Below, piece after piece: positions 33,749 to 41,792 of a stretch of 41,792 nucleotides of DNA (positions are counted from its first letter, which is position 1; the number at the start of each line of letters is the position of its first letter). The position numbers and the translations under genes were made by a program. Under the pieces are notes generated by a model, which saw nothing but the letters and a program-made list of their open reading frames with translations, did no database searches and was not told where the DNA came from. Origin of the DNA: Pyxidicoccus fallax (GTDB lineage: Bacteria > Myxococcota > Myxococcia > Myxococcales > Myxococcaceae); the NCBI RefSeq assembly GCF_012933655.1, contig NZ_JABBJJ010000079.1:1-41792 (forward strand), in the 5' to 3' direction.

Positions 33749-34213
33749 GTGTTCAAGCGAGGGTTGGCTGGCGCAGCGCTGCTGGCAATGGGGTTGATGT
33801 CGATGTCCCTGGGGTGTCGGACCGCACAGCCGCCGGGACCGGACACCCTGACGAAGGAGGATTCGAAGGTGGCCATTCATTACCTGGAAATCGTCAGCAA
33901 CGACGCAGACTCCCTGTGCGCTCTCTACGAGCGCATGCACGGACTTTCCTTTGGTGCTCCTGACCCCGACCTTGGGCAGGCCCGTGTCGCGACACTCTCG
34001 GACGGAAGCCTTTTGGGCATCCGCAAGCCGCTGGCCAGACATGAGGAGCCGATCATGCGGACCTACCTCGCGGTCGAGGACATCCAAAAAGCCGTGAAGC
34101 AGGCCGAGCAACAGGGCGCGATGATTGCCTATGGACCGACCCGGCAGGGACAGCGGGGAACCTTCGCAATCGTGATCCAAGGCGGCGTGCAACACGGACT
34201 CTGGCAACGCTAG
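33749..34213 (+). CDS. VOC-fold (glyoxalase-like) lipoprotein
   Basis: A 154-residue protein. GTG 33749 is chosen because it has GAGAGGG upstream and opens a lipoprotein signal (FKRGLAGAALLAMGLMSMSLG then Cys23). The open frame continues to 33539 but that part is not protein-like. The mature part is one VOC unit: HYLEIVSNDADSLCALYERM, LSFGAPDPDLGQARVATLSD, RTYLAVEDIQKAVKQAEQQG and IQGGVQHGLWQR. VOC proteins are usually cytosolic metalloenzymes or drug-binding proteins; a lipidated form is unusual. Ligand and metal residues cannot be assigned with confidence. Confidence 0.8.
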   Translation: MFKRGLAGAALLAMGLMSMSLGCRTAQPPGPDTLTKEDSKVAIHYLEIVSNDADSLCALYERMHGLSFGAPDPDLGQARVATLSDGSLLGIRKPLARHEEPIMRTYLAVEDIQKAVKQAEQQGAMIAYGPTRQGQRGTFAIVIQGGVQHGLWQR

Positions 34214-34439
34214 CGCTTGCGCTCGAGCGGCACGCATCCAGTGGGCGCCCTCAATGGCGTAACGAATCTCTCCCAGCTCAGCCGAGAGGCTGATGCGTTC
34301 CATCTGCGTTCCTCGCGAGCACCTTCCTGGCGCAGCGCTATTGGGAACCGCGCGCCTCCGAGGAGATTCCTTCCCAGGTCACGCCATTCGCGCTAAATCT
34401 TGAAAGCGCGACAAACCCACCGCGCGTTCGGAGGAAGTC

Positions 34440-34709
34440 ATGAAGGCATACGTCGTCGCAGGCGCACTCGTTGCTGGGCTCCTCGCAGGTTGCGGCGGAG
34501 TCGAGGAGGACGGACTGGAGACCGAGCAGCCACACCTCGCGACTCGGGAGGACCGGCTCATCTGCATTACCCAACACATCGTCGTGTTCTACAGCGACGC
34601 GACCTACACCACCGAGGTCGGCGTCGAACACTGCTATTGCGGGTATAGGCCTACGCTGGAAGGCCAGCGCACACTGTACCGCCAGGTGTATTCGGAACAG
34701 TCCTGCTAG
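34440..34709 (+). CDS. Small DUF6289-like lipoprotein
   Basis: An 89-residue protein with ATG 34440 and GGAGG 5 nt upstream. The lipobox is LLAGC (Cys18). The mature part contains ITQHIVVFYSDATYTTEVG, followed by a Cys pair (HCYCGY) and a final Cys. The strand-turn text YYSDAxxTxxVG is typical of DUF6289-type small secreted proteins, common in myxobacteria and actinobacteria with no known function. It is monocistronic, ending in a perfect hairpin. Confidence 0.75.
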   Translation: MKAYVVAGALVAGLLAGCGGVEEDGLETEQPHLATREDRLICITQHIVVFYSDATYTTEVGVEHCYCGYRPTLEGQRTLYRQVYSEQSC

Positions 34710-34718
34710 TGGCAACAC

Positions 34719-34748
34719 GGCCCGCTCCAGTCACCTGGAGCGGGCCGC
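34719..34748 (+). terminator. Perfect 12-bp hairpin after the small lipoprotein gene
   Basis: CGGCCCGCTCCA and TGGAGCGGGCCG form a perfect stem around GTCACC, starting 10 bp after the stop codon at 34709. No T-run follows. It is the clearest hairpin in this part of the window. Confidence 0.8.
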
Positions 34749-34994
34749 TACACTACAGCTGGCGGCACTCTGCACTCTGCCCCTGCGCACTCAGCAGGAT
34801 GGCGGTGGCACGCGCTGCCATCCCTCCCTTGGCCCTCTGCCGCGTGGCCCTTGGTAGTGCCAGCCGCTGCTGGGGGGCAGCCGGATGCTACGCTGCTCAG
34901 AGGACATCGCCGCTCCTCTCTTCTCAGAGCCGCGTGACGCCGAGGGTAATTGTCGCAGGCAGCCCGTCAGAAAGCCGCGCCGCTCAGGGAAGCT

Positions 34995-37154
34995 TCATGG
35001 TGATGGCGCCGCGGCCCTCGTCGCGCGTCGCCGTGCCATGGCGCCGTACCCGCCCTGCCTCTGCCCGGCGGAGCCCTCTCCCCCAGCACTGGCGGCGTCG
35101 AGGGTGTTCGGCACAGTCCCCACGACCACGTCGTCGACGTAGAAGAAGTCTCCAGCGCTGCCCGAGCCCGTCAGAGAGACCAGCACGGTGCTCGCACCGG
35201 CCGGCGCATCGACCACCGCGGACACCGTCTGCCAGCTCGGGGTCAGCGCTGGTAGCGTCACCTCATCCGTCTGGAGGACCCCGAAGCTGGCGTTCATCCA
35301 CTTCACGGTCATCCTGGGCGACAAGCCTGCTCCGGCGCCGAGCCGGCCCCAGAGGCTCAGCGTCTTGACGCCGGGCGTGGTGGCGAAGCCGGGCCAGTTC
35401 GCGAGCTGGACACCCCAGCCCCAGGCGCCCGTGACGTCGACTCGCAGGCTGTGCGTACCGGAGTGGGCCGCTTCCGACGACCGGGCCACGGCCGCGGAGT
35501 ACCAGGTCGCCCACTGGCCGATGGAGGCCTCCAGGGTGGCGGTGTCGGCATCCAGGGCGTTTCCAGAGCCCGGCTCCGGGGGCGGCTCGCCGACGTCCCC
35601 TTCGAGGGTGCTGCCAGCCTCCTGGGAATAGGGCGCGGCCCGCCAGACGGCGAAGCGGACCGTCTCGCCGTAGCCCTTCGCGAAGCGCCAGTTCCCGAAG
35701 TACTTGTTGTCGTGGAAGCTGTTGCCGTTGTTGAACATGACGTCGTTCTGGACACCGGCGACCGTATACGGCGACCAGGACATGTTGTCGGCACCGGTGG
35801 CGTAGAGCGCCTGCACGCCGCAGTACGTCCCAGCGCAGGGCACGACGGTGCTGTCGAAGTGGAACTCGTTGTCATTCACCTCGATGTTCCTGGAGTGCCA
35901 GCGGCAGTCCGTCCGGTAGGGCTCGCTGGCCACCAGGGTGTAGCAGGGGTGCGTGGCGCTGATGGGATTGGGGTATTCGTAGTCGCGCGGCGCCTCGGGA
36001 ATCAGGGTCGGGGTGATGAACGGCGTGCAATACCCCTTGCTGGTGTTGCCGTTGGAGTTGCAGAAGCGGTTGGCGTTCTCGTAGATGGAGACACCCGAGA
36101 AGTTGTCCTCGAAGAGGTTGTCGTGGACGCGGATCTTCGGCGCCCCGCTCACGGCCGTGGCCAGCCTCGAATCCCCTCCGGACTCCGAGAGGTAGATGGC
36201 CGGGCCCGGCGAGCCCAGGTTGCGGTTGCCGCTCACCCAGGCGTTGCGACGGAGGGTGTTGTTGCGGATGGTGGCGTTGTAGCTGATCTCGTACCAGATA
36301 CCCTCGCCATCGTTGTTCTCGATGTAGTTGCCTTCAAACAGGAAGTCGATGTTGTTGGTGTCCGCCCACAGGCCGGTCCCCCTGTTGTCATGGACCCAGT
36401 TGTTGGACACCCGCGCGCCACGGACATCCCAGAACTTGCCGCCGCCGGTGCACCCGCAACCCTCGATGCGGCTCTCCCAGTCATCGGTGTTGTTGCCGGT
36501 GATTTCGTTGTGGTCCAGGACGATGTTCTCGATGGCGGAGCCACCCTCGATGGGCGGCTTGAACATGCTGAAGCCGTACTGCCCGTTGTCCTTCAGGCAG
36601 TTGTACCGGACGATGTTCCCAGGGCCCAGGAAGACCCCGGCGCCGTCGTTGTTGGCGATGGTGTTGTACTCGACCACCCAGCCCGCGCCGGAGTCATGGT
36701 TCACCACGCCTTCGTTGTTGTTGTCCAGACCCCGGCCGAAGTTCCGGATGGTCAGGTACTTGATGGTGACGTTGGGAACATCTCCCGTGAAGGCATACAG
36801 GTTGAGGTTCTGCCCGTCGATGATGGCGCCCGGTGCGCCGACATACGTCGTGTTGGCGCGAGCGATAATCTGGCCGAAGACGTCACTGGCCAGGGTGTGT
36901 ACCCCCGGCGCGAACCAGAAGGTCGCTCCCGGCCGGTTGAAGTCGAAGGCACTGTTGTCGCCAGCCGGAACCGTCACCGCTCCCGGGGGTGGGCTGCTCG
37001 GGCCGCTCAGGAGCGCGGTGTTTCCACAGATTCGTGCCGGTGGCGTCGTGGGCCAGGGCGGTGTCTGCGCGCTGCCCTGGACGGGGAGTGCCAGGCCCGC
37101 CACTGCAAGGAATGCACGTATCACGAAGGACTCAGCTCGATGTTGGATTGTCAT
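34995..37154 (-). CDS. Secreted right-handed parallel beta-helix protein with C-terminal CBM-like domain
   Basis: A 719-residue protein. ATG 37154 is preferred to GTG 37160 two codons earlier. A Sec signal covers residues 1 to about 29 (FLAVAGLALPVQGSA). Residues about 70-530 are a parallel beta-helix of the pectate-lyase-like superfamily, with Asn-rich turns: NEGVVNHDSGAGWVVEYNTI, NNDGAGVFLGPGNIVRYNCL and FEGNYIENNDGEGIWYEI. After a Pro/Gly linker, residues about 560-685 form a jelly-roll resembling carbohydrate-binding modules (SGTHSLRVDVTGAWGWGVQL ... FFYVDDVVVG). It is probably an extracellular polysaccharide-binding or -cleaving protein; catalytic residues could not be assigned. It is divergent from a LysR regulator, which may control it. 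Confidence 0.85.
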   Translation of the reverse strand: MTIQHRAESFVIRAFLAVAGLALPVQGSAQTPPWPTTPPARICGNTALLSGPSSPPPGAVTVPAGDNSAFDFNRPGATFWFAPGVHTLASDVFGQIIARANTTYVGAPGAIIDGQNLNLYAFTGDVPNVTIKYLTIRNFGRGLDNNNEGVVNHDSGAGWVVEYNTIANNDGAGVFLGPGNIVRYNCLKDNGQYGFSMFKPPIEGGSAIENIVLDHNEITGNNTDDWESRIEGCGCTGGGKFWDVRGARVSNNWVHDNRGTGLWADTNNIDFLFEGNYIENNDGEGIWYEISYNATIRNNTLRRNAWVSGNRNLGSPGPAIYLSESGGDSRLATAVSGAPKIRVHDNLFEDNFSGVSIYENANRFCNSNGNTSKGYCTPFITPTLIPEAPRDYEYPNPISATHPCYTLVASEPYRTDCRWHSRNIEVNDNEFHFDSTVVPCAGTYCGVQALYATGADNMSWSPYTVAGVQNDVMFNNGNSFHDNKYFGNWRFAKGYGETVRFAVWRAAPYSQEAGSTLEGDVGEPPPEPGSGNALDADTATLEASIGQWATWYSAAVARSSEAAHSGTHSLRVDVTGAWGWGVQLANWPGFATTPGVKTLSLWGRLGAGAGLSPRMTVKWMNASFGVLQTDEVTLPALTPSWQTVSAVVDAPAGASTVLVSLTGSGSAGDFFYVDDVVVGTVPNTLDAASAGGEGSAGQRQGGYGAMARRRATRAAAPSP

Positions 37155-37348
37155 TCTCACTCAGCGTAGGAGAGGCCGTGCTCCACGGTGCGGACCTCGC
37201 GACATGCGAGGTCCCGCTCCGGAAGACACGGCCCGAGGCCAGGTGGCGCACGGGTGCCGTCGATTTTCTGCTCCGCCTGGGTCGGAACACGCACGTGGGT
37301 GTTCTATAAGCTCCACGCCTTCCGAGAGGCCGAGCACCGATAGAGCGA

Positions 37349-38260
37349 ATGGATATCTCCAAGTTGGACCTCCACCTTCTGCTTGCGCTGGAGGCGCTGT
37401 TGGAAGAGCGCAATGTGACGCGCGCGGCGGAACGGCTGCAGCTCAGTCAGCCAGCGCTCTCCGCGCGCCTGGCCCGGCTGCGAAGTCTGTTCGCGGATCC
37501 GCTCTTCGTACCCGCGGCCCATGGGCGCGGCGTGGTTCCCACCCCGCGCGCGGCGGAGATGCAGTCGCCGTTGGCCGAAGCGCTCGCCCAATTGCGGCGG
37601 CTGATGGAGGGCCCGGGGGTCTTCGACCCTCGGCAAAGCCGGCGCACCTTCGTCATCGCCATTCGCGACAACCCGGCGGCGATCCTGATGCCCGAGTTCA
37701 TCACTCAGATGATGGCCGTCGCACCCGCCTCCCGCCTGGCGCTCATCAACCCGGGTCGTGACATCGCCGAGAGGCTCGAGACGGGCAAGGTGGACATGCT
37801 GGTCGGCGCCACCGACGAGGTCGGCGGCGCGATGATCAGCCGGCCGTTGTTGGAAGATCGGTTCTTGACCGCACAGCGCAAGGGCCACCCACGGGGACAG
37901 GGCCCCATTGACCTCGACACCTTCTGCGACCTGGGCCACCTGTTGGTATCGACTGACGGCGGCGGATTTTCCGGCCGGGTGGACGCGGCGCTGGCCGCGA
38001 AGGGCCGCCAGCGCCGCGTAGCCGTGTCGGTCCAGAGCTATGCCCTGGCTCCATTGATTCTGGCCAACAGCGACTGCATCTGCACGTTGCCGAGCCGCTT
38101 CCTCCAGCGCTTTGCGCGTGAGCTCGACTTCTCACCGCCGCCGCCGGAGCTGGAATTGGGTCGGCTTTCCCTCGCGGCCTTGTGGCATCCCCGCCATCAG
38201 GACGACCCAGCGCACGCCTGGCTGCGAGAACAGCTCTTCGAGGCCGCGCGCCGGAGCTGA
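37349..38260 (+). CDS. LysR-family transcriptional regulator
   Basis: The protein has 303 residues, the usual family length. The winged helix-turn-helix, residues about 5-65, reads DLHLLLALEALLEERNVTRA, then LQLSQPALSARLARLRSLF and DPLFVPAAHG. The effector-binding domain spans about 90-300 (ETGKVDMLVGATDEVGGAMI ... ILANSDCICTLPSRF). It is cytosolic and should activate or repress in response to an unknown small molecule. It is divergent from the beta-helix gene (194-bp shared region) and convergent with the metallo-beta-lactamase gene, with only 15 bp between stops. Confidence 0.92.
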   Translation: MDISKLDLHLLLALEALLEERNVTRAAERLQLSQPALSARLARLRSLFADPLFVPAAHGRGVVPTPRAAEMQSPLAEALAQLRRLMEGPGVFDPRQSRRTFVIAIRDNPAAILMPEFITQMMAVAPASRLALINPGRDIAERLETGKVDMLVGATDEVGGAMISRPLLEDRFLTAQRKGHPRGQGPIDLDTFCDLGHLLVSTDGGGFSGRVDAALAAKGRQRRVAVSVQSYALAPLILANSDCICTLPSRFLQRFARELDFSPPPPELELGRLSLAALWHPRHQDDPAHAWLREQLFEAARRS

Positions 38261-38275
38261 ACTCAGGGCACTCGC

Positions 38276-39256
38276 CTACTGCGCATCGCGATTGAAGTAT
38301 TCGATCGGCACCCAGCTGTAGCCGCTCGCCTCGGGGCGCACGTGGCCGATGCCGGGAAAGGGCGTGTGCGCAACGGCCACCAGCCGTCGCTCGGCCGCCG
38401 CGGCGGCCAACTGGTTGGCCCTCTGCGCGGCGGCGGCACTCGAATCGACGTCATAGGTGACAGTGATTGCTGGCCTTGGAAACTGCACGGCGGCGAAGTG
38501 GAGAATGTCGCCCCACATCTCGAGCTGCTGACCCCGGCTTTCAATCAAGTAGAAGCTGTGTCCCGGCGTATGACCCGGAGTGGGAATCGCGGTGATGCCT
38601 GGAAGGATTTCTTTGCGGCCGGTGAAGGGCTTGACCTTGCCAGCGAGCAGGTAGCGGCCGACGGTCTTGACCGCTTCCTCGAACAGCTTCCGGTCGATAC
38701 CCCCGGCGCCAACGTTGGCGGGGTTCAGGAAGAGGTCGAGGTCGGGCTTGCCGACGTGGACGGTCGCGTTCGGAAACACCCGGCGCCCACCGTTGACGAG
38801 CCCACCGCTATGGTCGGTGTGGATGTGGGTAATCAGGATGTCGTCGATCTGCTCGGGCTGGTAACCCGCGGCGGCGAGGCTGGTGAGCAGCTTGCCGCCG
38901 AGGCCAGGCCCGAAGAGCTGCCCCGCGCCGGTGTCGACCAGGACAAGGCGCGAGCCCGTGTCGATCAAGAAGGCGTTGATGGAGGTCTCGATTGGATTCT
39001 TCAGGAAGGAGTGGTGCAGCAGCGCGTCGACTTCCGAAGGCGTGGTTCGGGTCAGCAGCGCGTGCAGGTCCTGGGGCACGGTGCCGTCCGACAGCGCCGT
39101 GATTTGAAAGTCGCCCAGACGGTAGCGGTAGACTCCTGGAAGTTGGGCCTTCCATTCCGCCACGGGCGGCGAGGCGACGGCGACGGGCGCCCAACCGGCC
39201 CCCGAGAAAATGGCGGAGGTGGCCAGGGCGGCGAGGGTGAGATGACGTCTGCGCAT
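38276..39256 (-). CDS. Exported metallo-beta-lactamase-fold hydrolase
   Basis: A 326-residue protein with ATG 39256 after GGAGAA. A signal peptide with a twin-Arg-like start (MRRRHLTLAALATSAIFSGA) suggests Sec or Tat export. The metal site is complete: HIHTDH at 144-149, His229 in PTPGHTPGHS, Asp250 in WGDILH, and His297 in VAHTPFPG. The N-terminal FLIDTGSRLVLVDTGAG is typical of the lactonase/quorum-quenching-like MBL group rather than of beta-lactam resistance enzymes. It could open a lactone or another ester in the periplasm; the substrate is unknown. Confidence 0.9.
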   Translation of the reverse strand: MRRRHLTLAALATSAIFSGAGWAPVAVASPPVAEWKAQLPGVYRYRLGDFQITALSDGTVPQDLHALLTRTTPSEVDALLHHSFLKNPIETSINAFLIDTGSRLVLVDTGAGQLFGPGLGGKLLTSLAAAGYQPEQIDDILITHIHTDHSGGLVNGGRRVFPNATVHVGKPDLDLFLNPANVGAGGIDRKLFEEAVKTVGRYLLAGKVKPFTGRKEILPGITAIPTPGHTPGHSFYLIESRGQQLEMWGDILHFAAVQFPRPAITVTYDVDSSAAAAQRANQLAAAAAERRLVAVAHTPFPGIGHVRPEASGYSWVPIEYFNRDAQ

Positions 39257-39486
39257 GCGGAGTTCTCCAAGAGCGTGGGGAAAGGGGTGGCGCTCGCCAC
39301 CGATGCGCAAACCTAGGAAGCCGATGGAGTCGGTTGAAATATCGCTGACGGATGGGACCCATCCACGGGACCGATGGTGGGAGCGCGCTCCACGCTCGGG
39401 AGCACCTCACCGGTCATTCTCTCCGCATCATTTTCGACCGAGGCGGCTCATTCCCATGGCGGCTCTCGAGTTCCAAGGGGGACGAC

Positions 39487-41792
39487 TTGCGACTGCTTCT
39501 CGCGTGGATGGCGATATGGGTCCTGGGCTGCGCGGCCGGAGTACCGGTTTTGGCAAGGCCCCAGGATGTACGGCTGCGGGCGGCGCAGGAGGCCTACGAC
39601 GAGGCGATGAGGCTCCAGGAGGTGGGCCGCTACGCCGAGGCCACCGTGCGGGCACACCGTGCGCTCGAACTGCGCGAGGCGGTGCTCTGGGGTTCGCATC
39701 TGGAGGTCGCCAGCTGTCTGAACCTGCTCGGTGGACTGCACCGGATCCAGGGAGACTTCGACCGGGCCGAGCCGCTCTACGCGCGCGCGATCTCCATTCT
39801 GGAAAGCGAGTTCGTCGACCCCTACGCCAAGAGAAAGCTGAACGACTGGGTGGGTCTGCTCAGCCCTCGCGCGCTCGCGCTCGAGGGGGCAAAGGGTGTC
39901 TATCATGAGGTTGCCTATCATGCAGAGCGCGACGACCACGCCGCATTCGGCAACCTCGACCTACAGAACCTGTACGACCCGGCCGAGCCGCTCTACCAGC
40001 GCGCGCTCGACATGGCGAAGGGCTCCATCGGCAAGCACCATCCCATCGTCGCCGCCACGCTCAATGAGCTCGGCCTCCTCTACGCGGCCCAGGGGCTCTA
40101 TGTCCGGGCCGAGCCCCTGCTTCAGCGCGCCCTCGACATCCGGGAGACGGCCCTGGGCAAGCACCACCCTACCCTCGCCGCGTCCCTGAACAACCTCGCC
40201 ATCCTCCATGCGAACCAGGGGTTGTATGTCCGGGCCGAGCCCCTGCTTCAGCGTGCCCTCGACATCCGGCTCGCGGCGCTTGGACAGGACCATCCCGACG
40301 TCGCCGCGTCCCTGAACAACCTCGCCATTCTCTACGCGAGCCAGGGGCTGTACGACCGGGCCGAGGCGCTCCATGCGCGCGCGATTTCCCTGGCCGAGGC
40401 GGCCCTCGGCAAGAGCCATCCCACCGTCGCCACCTCGCTCAGCAGCCTCGCCAACCTCTACGTGAAACAGCGGCTGTACGCCCGGGCCGAACCGCTCTAC
40501 CAGCGCGCGCTCGACATCCGGCAAGCCGCCTTTGGCCAGGACCATCCCACCGTCGCCGCTTCGCTCACCAGCCTCGCCAACGTCTATCAGGAGCGGGGGT
40601 TGTACGGCTCGGCCGAGCCGCTCTACCAGTTCGCGCTCACCATCCGGGAAGCGGCGCTTGGCAAGCACCATCCCGACGTCGCCGCCTCGCTCAACAACCT
40701 CGCCGTGCTCTACGCGAACCAGGGGCTGCACGACCGGGCCGAGCCGCTCTACGAGCGTGCGCTCACCCTCCGGGAGGCGGCCCTCGGGGAGAACCATCCC
40801 GAAGTCGCCGCCCTGCTCAACAACCTCGCCCTGCTCAGGCTGTCCCAGCATCGCCTCGACGCAGCCATTCCCCTGTTCACGCGCGCCTTCGCCATCTCCG
40901 AGCAGCGCCTGCGCCAGGAGGCGCTCGATTTCTCCGAGGCGCGCCTGGCCAGCTTCCTCCAACTGCTGCGCACCGACGAAGAGCGGCTCTATGCGCTGCT
41001 ACGCGCCCGCGACGACGACCGGGTCAGGCACCTGGCCCTCGGCGCCGCGCTGCTGCTCAAGGGCCGCTCCGTCGCGCAGACCGCCGACATCTCCCGCGCG
41101 GTCTACCAGAGCCTGGGCGAGGAGGGGCGCGACACCTTCGCGCAATTGCGCGAGCTGCGCACCCAGCTGGCGACTTTGTCGCTCCAGGGCCCTGGCCCGC
41201 TCCCGCTGAAGGAGTACCAGCAGCAGCTCAAGGCGCTCGCCGAGCAGGGAGATGCCCTCGAGGCGGACCTCGCCAGACGCTCGGCGCCCCTGCGCGAGCT
41301 GGCCGGGCTCCCGCCCCTGACCGACATCGTCGACCAGGTCGCCGAGGCCCTACCCGAGGATGCCGCCCTCATCGAGCTCATCAGCTACCAGGACCGTCCC
41401 CTCGTGCCCGGGCCCGGCGCGCCCGAGCCGCACCAGCGCTACCTGGCGCTGGTGCTGCTGCCGGACACCCGCATTCTCAGCCTCGACCTGGGCCCCGCCG
41501 GCCCCATCGACTCGGCCGCCTCACGTCTGCGGGACGCGCTGGCCAACCGGGATGTCGCCTTTCAAGCGCGGGCCCAGGCCCTCTACGGGCTCGTCTTCCA
41601 GCCCCTGCTGCCGCTGCTGGGGACCACCCGCCACCTCTTCCTCTCGCCGGATGGTCCGCTGGCCCTGGTGCCCTTCGCCGCCCTTCACGACGGTGAGCGC
41701 TTCCTCGTGGAGGACTTCGACTTCGTCTACCTCACCTCCGGTAGGGACCTGCTGCGTCGCCCCCAGCCGTCCGCCCCCGCTTCCTCCGTGGT
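39487..41792 (+). CDS. TPR-CHAT domain lipoprotein, truncated by the right edge
   Basis: The frame is open to the window end, so the C-terminus is missing; 768 residues are visible. TTG 39487 is chosen because AGGGGG lies about 5 nt upstream and a lipoprotein-like signal follows (RLLLAWMAIWVLGC); ATG 39508 is the alternative. Residues about 33-160 are divergent TPR helices. Residues 163-456 are seven 42-residue kinesin-light-chain-like TPRs (for example YVRAEPLLQRALDIRETALG). The CHAT caspase-like domain starts near residue 615, with LFLSPDGPLALVPFAALHDG; its catalytic Cys lies beyond the edge. CHAT proteins are cysteine proteases or their relatives, often linked to regulated cell death or gasdermin activation, but here a signal peptide suggests action outside the cytosol. 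Confidence 0.85.
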   Translation, partial: MRLLLAWMAIWVLGCAAGVPVLARPQDVRLRAAQEAYDEAMRLQEVGRYAEATVRAHRALELREAVLWGSHLEVASCLNLLGGLHRIQGDFDRAEPLYARAISILESEFVDPYAKRKLNDWVGLLSPRALALEGAKGVYHEVAYHAERDDHAAFGNLDLQNLYDPAEPLYQRALDMAKGSIGKHHPIVAATLNELGLLYAAQGLYVRAEPLLQRALDIRETALGKHHPTLAASLNNLAILHANQGLYVRAEPLLQRALDIRLAALGQDHPDVAASLNNLAILYASQGLYDRAEALHARAISLAEAALGKSHPTVATSLSSLANLYVKQRLYARAEPLYQRALDIRQAAFGQDHPTVAASLTSLANVYQERGLYGSAEPLYQFALTIREAALGKHHPDVAASLNNLAVLYANQGLHDRAEPLYERALTLREAALGENHPEVAALLNNLALLRLSQHRLDAAIPLFTRAFAISEQRLRQEALDFSEARLASFLQLLRTDEERLYALLRARDDDRVRHLALGAALLLKGRSVAQTADISRAVYQSLGEEGRDTFAQLRELRTQLATLSLQGPGPLPLKEYQQQLKALAEQGDALEADLARRSAPLRELAGLPPLTDIVDQVAEALPEDAALIELISYQDRPLVPGPGAPEPHQRYLALVLLPDTRILSLDLGPAGPIDSAASRLRDALANRDVAFQARAQALYGLVFQPLLPLLGTTRHLFLSPDGPLALVPFAALHDGERFLVEDFDFVYLTSGRDLLRRPQPSAPASSV
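39973..40854 (+). repeat. Seven 126-bp TPR-coding repeats
   Basis: Seven exact-length 42-codon units without indels encode the central TPR array. The typical core is (Y/H)xRAEPLYxRALxIRxAALGxxHP...SLNNLAxLYxxxGL. DNA identity between units is high (CGGGCCGAGCCCCTGCTTCA occurs at about 40108 and 40234), so unit number may vary. Confidence 0.85.

Noticed and set aside
33469..33963. A 164-codon plus frame overlapping the VOC gene
   Set aside because: Only its first about 22 codons are meaningful, and they are an IS91 remnant; the rest is a shadow of the VOC gene.
33659..34303. A minus frame opposite the VOC gene with an ordinary-looking start (MERISLSAELGEIRYAIEGA) and a GAGGA upstream
   Set aside because: After about 30 residues it becomes the antisense of the VOC gene; it may be a tiny gene remnant but no family is recognised.

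Overview
The window is high-GC DNA with strongly GC-biased third codon positions. This produces long spurious antisense reading frames. It carries many lipoprotein signal peptides, a one-piece sensor kinase with receiver, a eukaryotic-like Ser/Thr kinase, an RHS toxin and an AHH nuclease/Imm11 pair of the type described as MXAN_0050/MXAN_0049 in Myxococcus xanthus. Together these point to a myxobacterium of the Myxococcaceae (Myxococcus, Corallococcus or Pyxidicoccus type). This is inferred from gene content; no rRNA or other taxonomic marker is present. No tRNA, rRNA or CRISPR array was seen.

Layout, left to right. (1) 1-604: no convincing gene; a 19-bp palindrome and two near-tandem 47-bp units. 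(2) 605-4250: a DUF885 lipoprotein divergent from an alpha/beta-hydrolase lipoprotein, then a GH46 chitosanase with an N-terminal CBM2-like domain. (3) 4287-8172, minus strand: two RlaP-type nucleotidyltransferases and an exported HEAT-repeat protein, joined by two 4-bp ATGA overlaps. (4) 8312-11020: hybrid histidine kinase (PAS-GAF-GAF-HisKA-HATPase-REC). (5) 11177-15922: two paralogous surface lipoproteins with cadherin-like repeats (2 versus 5) and a seven-bladed RCC1 propeller each. (6) 16157-21518: an unstable accessory stretch with a decayed serine hydrolase, an intact membrane Ser/Thr kinase, a secreted orphan lipoprotein, a gene remnant, a low-GC secreted protein, a decayed direct-repeat copy of the kinase, and an IS91-family transposase fragment. 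(7) 21515-30790, minus strand: Imm11 immunity protein, AHH nuclease, a 2322-residue Sec-exported SpvB/RHS toxin ending in a Hint domain and a NucA/NucB-type DNase, and a Vps62-like protein upstream of it. (8) 31438-34709: kelch lipoprotein, DUF1801 protein with a histone-like Lys/Ala tail, an IS91 fragment, an exported VOC-fold lipoprotein and a small DUF6289-like lipoprotein. (9) 34995-39256: secreted right-handed beta-helix protein, divergent LysR regulator, and a convergent periplasmic metallo-beta-lactamase-fold hydrolase. (10) 39487 to the right edge: a TPR-CHAT lipoprotein, truncated by the window.

Functionally the window is dominated by exported proteins for predation, degradation and contact-dependent competition: chitosanase, hydrolases, beta-helix protein, RHS-DNase and AHH/Imm11. 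Alongside them are surface display lipoproteins built from propeller or cadherin-like modules. The strongest candidates for something unusual are the toxin neighbourhood 21515-30790, where the RHS-DNase has no recognisable immunity gene of its own, and the accessory stretch 16157-21518, where a broken kinase duplication and an IS91 scar flank two orphan secreted proteins. The translationally coupled pair of RlaP-like nucleotidyltransferases with an exported partner is a third.
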